DNA of 64,000 nucleotides from Allodiplogaster sudhausi (Eukaryota > Nematoda > Chromadorea > Rhabditida > Diplogasteridae): assembly GCA_945643635.1 (NCBI GenBank), contig CALZFC010000029.1:2715001-2779000 (forward strand). The letters are read 5' to 3'. The notes below the pieces were generated by a model. The model saw nothing but the letters and a program-made list of their open reading frames with translations, ran no database searches and was not told the origin of the DNA. Below, in pieces: positions 57,263 through 64,000 of this stretch. The first letter of the stretch is position 1, and the number at the start of each line of letters is the position of its first letter. The position numbers and the translations under genes were made by a program.

Positions 57263-59926
57263 TCATGTAGCCTCAGTGGTGCCCTTCTTGGGATACAGAT
57301 GCGGTTGGGCAAAGGTGTTGAAAATGACGCAGACACCGGAGCCCTCGACCGGGCCGCCGATTTGATCCACTTTGATCGTCTTCCACGGATTCTCCTCACC
57401 CTGAACACTTCGATGGTTCTTTACATCATAAAAGAGAAGAGGAAGTATTAGAGTGGAATATAGATGAAAACGAAAGGTGTTCAAAGATATCCTGCATTGT
57501 GCGAGCAAGTCCTTCATTTCTCCCATTTTTTTATGCGATCCGTGATTTCGCAAGGAAAAGTGTTTTAGTTGGCAGTGCATTTTGTCAATGAAGAGTACTT
57601 ATAATTTCTAAATTTGCAACACCGAAAATGGCGACTAAAATATGACACAGCTGTAATGGTACAAATGTATTAGTTGATTTTTTCGCGCGACAAATTTAAA
57701 AGGCTTGCGTTCTCTTGGAAGTAGCATTTGCCGTATATCTATAAGGGCTAAAATATACAAAAATCTCGATAAATTTTTTTTTGCGACATAGTGAAAATAT
57801 TTTTCGCCTACCGTACTAGTGGTGGCCGTGGCGGGACCGGCGGCGACATTTGCGCCGTCTCCATGGGATCTCCGCTTCACACGCCGATGCTCTCGCTTCT
57901 TATCGCCTTCTTTCTTCTCCTTCCTCTTTTCATCCTCCTCCTTCTCCTTGCTGCTGTCATCCTCGCGTCTCTTTCTTGTTTCGCGCTTCCTCTGTTTTCG
58001 CGATTTCCGCAGATTTCGTCGTATCGTCTTCCGTTCTTCCTACAGAGGTCATATGTCTCTTTCGTCAGCTATGAGGGCTTGAATTATTAGGCTCACCGCG
58101 CTGGGAAGCGAGTTGGATGCATGTCTGACAATGAGGTCACTGCGCCGCATGTTTTTGGGATATAGAAATGAAAATATGCATTTTAATAGCCAAGATATTG
58201 GTCTAAACAACGAAAAAATAAATACTTGAAAATGAATAATTTTCAATTTTTTTTATAGAATTTAACGTTTGAGGGAGCTCAGAAACATGTTTCTCATTTT
58301 CTACCAACCAAACTTATACAGGTGTATAGAGCTTGAAAAGAGCTTTCGAATGGACTATTGGTTTTAGGAAGCTTACGATGCGCTGAAGTTTCCTAGTCGA
58401 TTATCAATGAGCGGCAGTGCAAAGCAGCATGTTCGCGGCTTAGAAGAACTACTTCAGAATCATTTTCGAATGCTGAAACATACACCACAAGAAAGAAAGT
58501 GAAATTTGCTTCAAGCTGAACCCCTTACGATAAGATTCCGCATCTACGATATTTTGTTATAAACCAAAAGACTAGGGCATCTGCTTAGAACAATTCTTCA
58601 TGGAAAGGCGATAAAAAAATAATTGCAATATTCTAATTCTAATAAACTAAAAAATGGATTATTGGGCGCAATGTAAATTTCACCTCGGCCCAACATTTAT
58701 AGCTTATAACAACAAATTGTAGACTTGAAGGAATATTGAAATAGGTTCCGCTTGAAGCAAATTTCATGCTCTTTCTTATGGTGTATGCTTGGATGTGCGA
58801 AAATGATGATGAAGTGCTGTTTTGTGCTGCCGCTCCGGGATAATCGATCATTAAACTTCAGCGCATCCTATGTTTCCTAAACCCAATAGTCCATTCGAAA
58901 GCTCTTTTCAAGCCCTATACACCTGTATAGGCTTGGTTGGTAGAAAATGAGAGACACGTTTTCTAAGCTCCCTCAAACGTTAATTTCTATAAAAAAATGA
59001 AAATTAAAAATTTTAAGGTTTTTTTTCTTTTTTTCGTTGTTTAGATCAATATCTTGGCTATTAAAATATTTTCATTTCTATATCTAAAAAACGTGCGGCG
59101 CAGCGACGTCAGACGTGCATCCAACTCGCCTCCCAGCACGGCGAGCCTAATAATTCAAGCCTTCATAGCGGACGAAAAAGACATTTTCTGATGACTAGAC
59201 CACTTCCAATCGATTCCTCATACCAGAAAAGACCTATAAGGAACTTTTGAACAAAATCCAATCAGGTCGACTTTGGCCGGGTCCCCTGGCATTTTGAAAC
59301 TCTCGCAAATCGCGTCATATACATACATATCATTTTTAAATGATTCTACAACTTACGTTTCAATTCGCGCTTAATGTTTAACCCAAACCATGTGAGGCTT
59401 AGAGAGACGCTATTACAATGGACAGGAATATTCCTTTCCATTGGTGTTTCATGCTACTTAAATTAAAACTCATGATGCCAACTTGGATTTAGCTCGAGTT
59501 CACTAATGTGTAACAATTTTGTCACGAAATTTGGAATATTCCAATGAGAAATTTGTCACGAAAATTGAAATATTCCAATAAGAAGTCTGTAACGCAATTT
59601 GGAATATTCCAATGTCTACGCAGGCTTACCTGAGAAGATGCATTAGCCAATTTTACGCATGAAAGCGATCGATATTTAAAGGATGTATGCATATTTATGT
59701 ATTTATATTTTTGTGTTTAGGCTATACATCTTTTTGATACAAGCGCGAGAGAGCGTGTTATTTATAGTACAATTGTTCCTGCTCCATTAAACCCGGCCAA
59801 CCTCGGCTGCCAGGAAGGCTGCATGGCCTCGTCGCAAGTCAGGACGAAGACGCCGCGCTCGTCGACGTGGAATGCACGGAAAGACGGCGCGCACGGCGGT
59901 GGCCAGAAAGTCGAGCACCATCCTTC
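57263..59926 (-). CDS. Unidentified protein with Lys/Glu-rich middle; possible frameshift in first exon
   Basis: Not recognised. Last exon 57263-57400 (GEENPWKTIKVDQIGGPVEG, SGVCVIFNTFAQPHLYPKK, stop TGA) joins in phase to 57812-58039, a highly charged exon (RREDDSSKEKEEDEKRKEKK, then GDKKREHRRVKRRS). The upstream exon at about 59803-59926 begins ATG GTG (MVLDFLATAVRAV). It is coding-like in that frame only up to about 59885. The following part is coding-like one frame over (FRAFHVDERGVFVLTCDEAM, QPSWQPR). Dropping one T of the TTT run near 59883 would make a single smooth frame, so this is either a frameshift mutation or a base-call error. With the sequence as given, the ATG frame does reach the donor in phase 0. 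The intron holds a fold-back element. The charged middle suggests a nuclear or RNA-associated protein (weak inference). Confidence 0.5.
58052..59330. mobile_element. Second-type fold-back element, copy 2 (left arm truncated)
   Basis: Same family as 47106-48230. The arms meet near 58640. The right end is complete (CTCTCGCAAATCGCGTCATA at 59302-59327). The left arm starts at GTCTCTTTCGTCAGC and lacks the outer 150 bp. A scrap of the same end (CTCTCGCAAATCGCGTCATA) lies alone at 55694-55713. The element occupies the intron of the Lys/Glu-rich gene and begins within 15 bp of the acceptor of exon 57812-58039. Confidence 0.75.
59515..59620. repeat. Three tandem units with GGAATATTCC
   Basis: Units of about 33 bp: AATTTGGAATATTCCAATG, a spacer, AATTGAAATATTCCAAT, a spacer, AATTTGGAATATTCCAATG. 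The GAATATTC core also occurs in several of the fold-back elements. Confidence 0.7.
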
Positions 59927-60226
59927 CTTTCTTCACTTTATATCCCAATCGCAATTTTTTCTTCCTTGTTGTTAGCCGAACTTCCGCCGCCTACTTGTCA
60001 GCAAATCGGCAGGCCAACCTTAAGAGAGCTAAACCTTGATAGAAGACAATCAATGAATGAGAATTAATTCAGGTTTAAATCGTGTTCTCATTCGACGTAC
60101 TCGCTCTCCTTCTCGCGTACTATTTCGCAAAAGCATGTGCCCGCTAATGAGTGTCCAGCTTGAAATCTCATACAATTTTCGGTGATCGCATTCCTTTATG
60201 CGAAGGAAGCAAGTTTTGTCAAGGCA
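59927..60226. other. Unique sequence left of the terminal fold-back
   Basis: Upstream of the Lys/Glu-rich gene on the - strand. No exon of another gene is visible; its promoter or trans-splice site may be here. Confidence 0.4.
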
Positions 60227-61489
60227 TTAAGAGAGCCTGTCTGAGATATTCGACCATGGTTAGTGCAGAGGGTGCAGGGAACAAAAATATTTTTTTGATT
60301 TTAATTTGCTTTACAGGGGTCATGCTGCATCATGAGAGCTTCTAAAAAAACTTTTTTTTTTCAAAAATGTTTTTGAAGGTATAACTACAGTATGCCTCGA
60401 TTTATCGAAAATATTCGAATGACCATAAAGTTAGTAAAACTTAACAAAACAAAATTTTGAAAGTATTGTTATATTCGTAATCTACAGGCGCACAAAAAGG
60501 CATACAAAGGTTTTCATAAAAGTTTCATTAAAAGGTCGAAATGAGCACTTTTATTATTGGAATGTGTCATTAGAGACCTTAGCAGTCATTTGGGTGCGCT
60601 CTAACCATAACCGTCTGAAAGAGCGTCATTGATTACCTCCAGAAACTGAATTTCATGGGGATTCACCTTCGGGAACTTTACAATGTTCGGCAGTGAACAC
60701 CTCTATGAGTAGTAGCATGCAATTCAAAAAAAAATGCCATAAAAGGTGTTTGTCTCGCTCTTTTCAGAAATCAAAGATACCATTGCGTTTGTAGTGTAGA
60801 AATGCACAAAATGTTCTACATAACCTTTCATACGAATACTTTTTCAATGACTTTTTCTGCAAAAACTGTTTTTCTGGCCTGATGGCGAGAGAATAACTCA
60901 TGTAGTGAGAAAACAAAGAAAGACTACGCCTAATAACCTATGCCACATGAAAGCCCATTCTTTTCTACCTGTAATATACTATCAACCTGCCGAATTCATC
61001 GACGGGAAAGTTTACATATGTATGCTTGAACCGCTCACACACACAGTGCGGCTTGCGCGGAAAATCCCCTTTAACCTAGCTATCTGGCTTCATTGGCGAT
61101 ATTGGTTGAAGTGGTTCATTGCATCTTATTCACCACGTCCTGACACACAAAAAAGGACGCCCTAGCTAGTTTAAATTCTTGGATCTTCACTTTTATTTTC
61201 GGCAGAAACTCTTTTTGCCTCTATGAGCAAGAGACAGGAATGTGGCTGTACTCAGAAAAATATGGAAGACTACACCTAAATAAGCATTCTATATGAAAGC
61301 CCAGACTTTTTTTGTGCAGAATATACTTCTTTAAGACAGCCTGTCAGTTTCGCTACGAATCGAAAAGCAACACAGACTCGAGACAACACAATGGATATTC
61401 ACCAATTCACCGCGTTCACCGCGAATATTTACCGTGCGAATTAGAATATTCGAATGGGTGGAATACATTTACGCGCAGACACTTGCGCG

Positions 61490-61790
61490 CACTATAGTTT
61501 TGGGACACTTGCGCACAGACACTTGCTTGCGCACAAGGACACTTGCGCACAAGGACACTTGCGCGCAAGGACACTTGCGCACAAGGACACTTGCGCATAT
61601 GGACACTTGCGCACACGGACACTTGCGCGCAGGGACACTTGCGCACAGACACTTGCGCGCAGACACTTGCGCGCAAGGACACTTGCGCACAAGGACACTT
61701 GCGCATATGGACACTTGCGCACACGGACACTTGCGCGCAGGGACACTTGCGCACAGACACTTGCGCGCACGGACATTTGCGCACACCAAG
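61490..61790. repeat. ACTTGCGC minisatellite, left arm
   Basis: About 18 copies of a 14-18-bp unit, GGACACTTGCGC followed by ACAA, GCAA, ATAT or ACAC. Where the unit ends in GCAA it creates the self-complementary CTTGCGCGCAAG. Open in all frames, so the frames have no coding meaning. Confidence 0.95.
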
Positions 61791-61794
61791 TTTT

Positions 61795-61975
61795 CGTGAC
61801 CTCTTGGGAGATCATTTTGGTAACTTTTGGGGATACTTTTGGTAACTTTTGGGAACACTTTTTGCAACTTTTGGGGACTCTTTTTATAACTTTTAGGGAC
61901 ACTTTTGGTAACTTTAGGGAATACTTTTGGTAACCTTTGGGGACTCTATTGGTAACTTCTGGGTATCCTTTTGAG
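61795..61975. repeat. AACTTTTGG-type tandem repeat, left arm (mirror at 62495-62630)
   Basis: Degenerate 18-20-bp units (TTTTGGTAACTTTTGGGGA and similar). The complement (CCCCAAAAGTTACCAAAA) occurs at 62495-62630, completing the symmetry of the fold-back. Confidence 0.85.
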
Positions 61976-62635
61976 ACCAGGCAGGGACCCAACAGAGGAC
62001 CTTTTTTGACCGTTTGAGGGCCCTTTTGTCTCCGTTTAGTAACCCCTCAGGGATTCTTTAGACCAGTTTGAATTGAAAATGGTTTCCCCCGGGGTTACAA
62101 TTGAAAAATAAGGTAACTTAATTTCACATAGCCGTATTTCTCCGTATAAGTATGCTCCAAAATAATATTATGTAATTAACCTAATTGTTCATGTATGCAA
62201 ATATGTTTTAATGCAAAACCATCTCATAAAAGTAAATACATTAAAAGCCATTTGCTATCATAAGTTGTCTGTCACCTTGCTAATTCACGCAATTTTATCC
62301 TTAGGGAGAAAATGTACAAATTCATGCAAGTAGGTGCAAATACTAATTGAAAGCGGTCTCTATGGAATGTTCAAGGGATCCAAAAGAATCCCTAACAGGT
62401 CCCTAAATGGTACAAACTGGTCCAAAAAGGTTGCCAAAAATGTCCTTATTGTTAGAGTCATCGCTGAATGGTTCTAAAAGGCTCCAAAGGTTACTAAAAG
62501 TGTCCCCAAAAGTTATCAAAAGTGTAACCAAAAGTAACTAAAAGTGTCGCCAAAAGTTTCCAAAAGCATCCCCAAAAGTTACCAAACGTTTCCCCAAAAG
62601 TTACCAAAATGGTCCCCCAAAAGGTCACAAAAACT

Positions 62636-62995
62636 TGTGCGCAAATGTCCTTGTGCGCAAGTGTCTGCGCGCAAGTGTCTGTGCGCAAGTGTCCCTGCGC
62701 GCAAGTGTCCGTGTGTGCAAGTGTCCATATGCGCAAGTGTCCTTGTGCGCAAGTGTCCTTGCGCGCAAGTGTCTGCGCGCAAGTGTCTGTGCGCAAGTGT
62801 CCCTGCGCGCAAGTGTCCGTGTGCGCAAGTGTCCATATGCGCAAGTGTCCTTGTGCGCAAGTGTCCTTGCGCGCAAGTGTCCTTGTGCGCAAGTGTCCTT
62901 GCGCGCAAGTGTCCTTGTGCGCAAGTGTCATAAGCGCAAGTGTCTGTGCGCAAGTGTCCCAAAACTATAGTGCGCGCAAGTGTCTGCGCGTAAAT
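62636..62995. repeat. ACTTGCGC minisatellite, right arm
   Basis: Inverted counterpart of 61490-61790 (unit GCGCAAGTGTCC). It has a few more units than the left arm and the same variant order in long blocks, with small differences at its inner end and near 62925-62940. Confidence 0.95.
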
Positions 62996-64000
62996 GTATT
63001 CCACCCATTCGAATATTCTAATTCGCACGGTAAATATTCGCGGTGAACGCGGTGAATTGGTGAATATCCATTGTGTTGTCTCGAGTCTGTGTTGCTTTTC
63101 GATTCGTAGCGAAACTGACAGGCTGTCTTAAAGAAGTATATTCTGCACACAAAAAGTCTGGGCTTTCATATAGAATGCTTATTTAGGTGTAGTCTTCCAT
63201 ATTTTTCTGAGTACAGCCACATTCCTGTCTCTTGCTCATAGAGGCAAAAAGAGTTTCTGCCGAAAATAAAAGTGAAGATCCAAGAATTTAAACTAGCTAG
63301 GGCGTCCTTTTTTGTGTGTCAGGACGTGGTGAATAAGATGCAATGAACCACTTCAACCAATATCGCGAATGAAGCCAGATAGCTAGGTTAAAGGGGATTT
63401 TCCGCGCAAGCCGCACTGTGTGTGTGAGCGGTTCAAGCATACATATGTAAACTTTCCCGTCGATGAATTCGGCAGGTTGATAGTATATTACAGGTAGAAA
63501 AGAATGGGCTTTCATGTGGCATAGGTTATTAGGCGTAGTCTTTCTTTGTTTTCTCACTACATGAGTTATTCTCTCGCCATCAGGCCAGAAAGAACAGTTT
63601 TTGCTGAAAAGTCATTGAAAAAGTACTCATATGAAAAGGTTATGTAGAACATTTTATGCATTTCTACACTACAAACGCAATGGTATCTTTGATTTCTGAA
63701 AAGAGCGGACAAACACCTTTTATGGCATTTTTTTGAATTGCATGCCACTACTCATACAGGTGTTCACTGCCGAAAATTGTAAAGTTCCCGAAGGTGAATC
63801 CTCATGAAATTCAGTTTCTAGAGGTAATCAACGACGCTCTTTCAGATGGTTATGGTTAGAGCGCACCAAAATGACTGCTAAGGTCTCTAATGACACATTC
63901 CAATAATAAAAGTGCTCATTTCGACCTTTTAATGAAACTTTTATGAAAATCTTTGTATTCCTTTTTTTGTGCGCCTTTAGATAACGAATATAACAATACT

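Larger units (their letters stand above)
19500..59470. repeat. Dispersed short repeat family (about 130 bp)
   Basis: Recurrent unit: GAATTCGCGCC, TTTTGCCTGA, then AGAGAGCATG, TTTAGAGAGACGC, TACAATGG, AAAATTCA, a TACGG-type stretch and TTTCGTGCTCCTTTAAG. Forward copies at about 20385-20520, 25610-25735, 31000-31100, 32050-32165, 38590-38720, 51020-51160, 51415-51560, 57045-57165 and 59345-59470. Reverse copies at about 19545-19575, 19940-20055 and 34630-34670. Shorter pieces lie near 13720 and 14095. No coding capacity. Copies lie in introns or spacers, which suggests a non-autonomous mobile element. Confidence 0.8.
60231..64000. mobile_element. Large fold-back element running off the window, TTAA-started
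   Basis: The left end is TTAA (60227-60230) then GAGAGCCTGTCTGAG. The left arm runs to about 61975 and its mirror from about 62495 to beyond 64000. The last bases of the window mirror 60460-60481, so roughly 250 bp of the right arm are cut off. Mirrored 86-codon open frames (60905-61165 and 63297-63557) differ by one residue. They are consequences of the arms, not recognised genes. Each arm carries the two minisatellites described separately. The spacer 61980-62490 is AT-rich. Confidence 0.85.

Noticed and set aside
37416..57700. Assembly duplication as the cause of the two ionotropic receptors
   Set aside because: The copies differ at many residues and in intron content, so they are true paralogues.
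57791..58090. + strand hydrophobic frame rich in Leu and Ser
   Set aside because: Complement of the Lys/Glu-rich exon on the - strand, which has acceptor, donor and a phase-compatible neighbour.
60905..61165. 86-codon frame repeated at 63297-63557, and the 75-codon frame at 35621-35848 / 36321-36548
   Set aside because: The duplication is explained by the palindrome arms. No recognisable domain and no start context.
61416..61992. Overlapping frames in the ACTTGCGC array encoding CAQGHLRT-type repeats, and their mirrors at 62494-63046
   Set aside because: All frames of the minisatellite are open because the unit has no stops. No evidence of a protein.
61490..62995. CRISPR-like array
   Set aside because: Units are contiguous without unique spacers and lie in a eukaryotic palindrome.

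Overview
This looks like nuclear DNA of a nematode. The evidence is a full-length Srg-type serpentine chemoreceptor (a nematode-restricted family), an MFS transporter whose first extracellular loop has a nematode-like sequence (GYSNTYPNTAV), short GT-AG introns with TTTCAG-type acceptors, and start codons placed just after good 3' splice sites, as expected for trans-spliced leaders. I cannot name the species. Gene models were built by hand from splice signals, phase agreement and paralogue comparison.

Layout. Positions 1-8804 hold cyclin E on the + strand, without its 5' end. From 11 to 60 kb every host gene I can support is on the - strand. In transcription order, high to low coordinate, these are: an unidentified lysine/glutamate-rich protein (57.3-59.9 kb); ionotropic receptor copy Y (50.0-56.3 kb); an Srg-like 7TM receptor (40.9-46.3 kb); ionotropic receptor copy X (33.7-39.9 kb); ionotropic-receptor-like fragments (30-33 kb); an MFS sugar-transporter-like gene (22.4-26.5 kb); and four tandem copies (D, C, B, A) of an unrecognised small protein family with a cysteine-rich hydrophobic C-terminus (11.2-20.6 kb). 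A decayed hAT transposon with intact ends and an 8-bp target duplication sits at 26892-30133, inside one half of an older tandem duplication.

The window has two repeat regimes. Positions 1 to about 23 kb are crowded with (CT)n/(GA)n tracts, often starting right at splice sites or stop codons. From about 34 kb to the end these nearly vanish, and large fold-back (inverted-repeat) elements fill the introns. Several start at a TTAA followed by GAGAGCC. A short dispersed repeat (about 130 bp, core around GAATTCGCGCC and TTTTGCCTGA) occurs more than a dozen times, and two tRNA-like sequences lie in MFS introns.

Biologically, the 33-60 kb block is a chemosensory cluster: two 13-exon ionotropic receptor paralogues flank a 7TM chemoreceptor. 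The MFS gene and the small cysteine-rich family are neighbours with no shown functional link to it. The best candidates for something undescribed are the four-gene small-protein family, the TTAA-flanked fold-back elements, and minisatellites whose units contain copies of the adjacent splice site.
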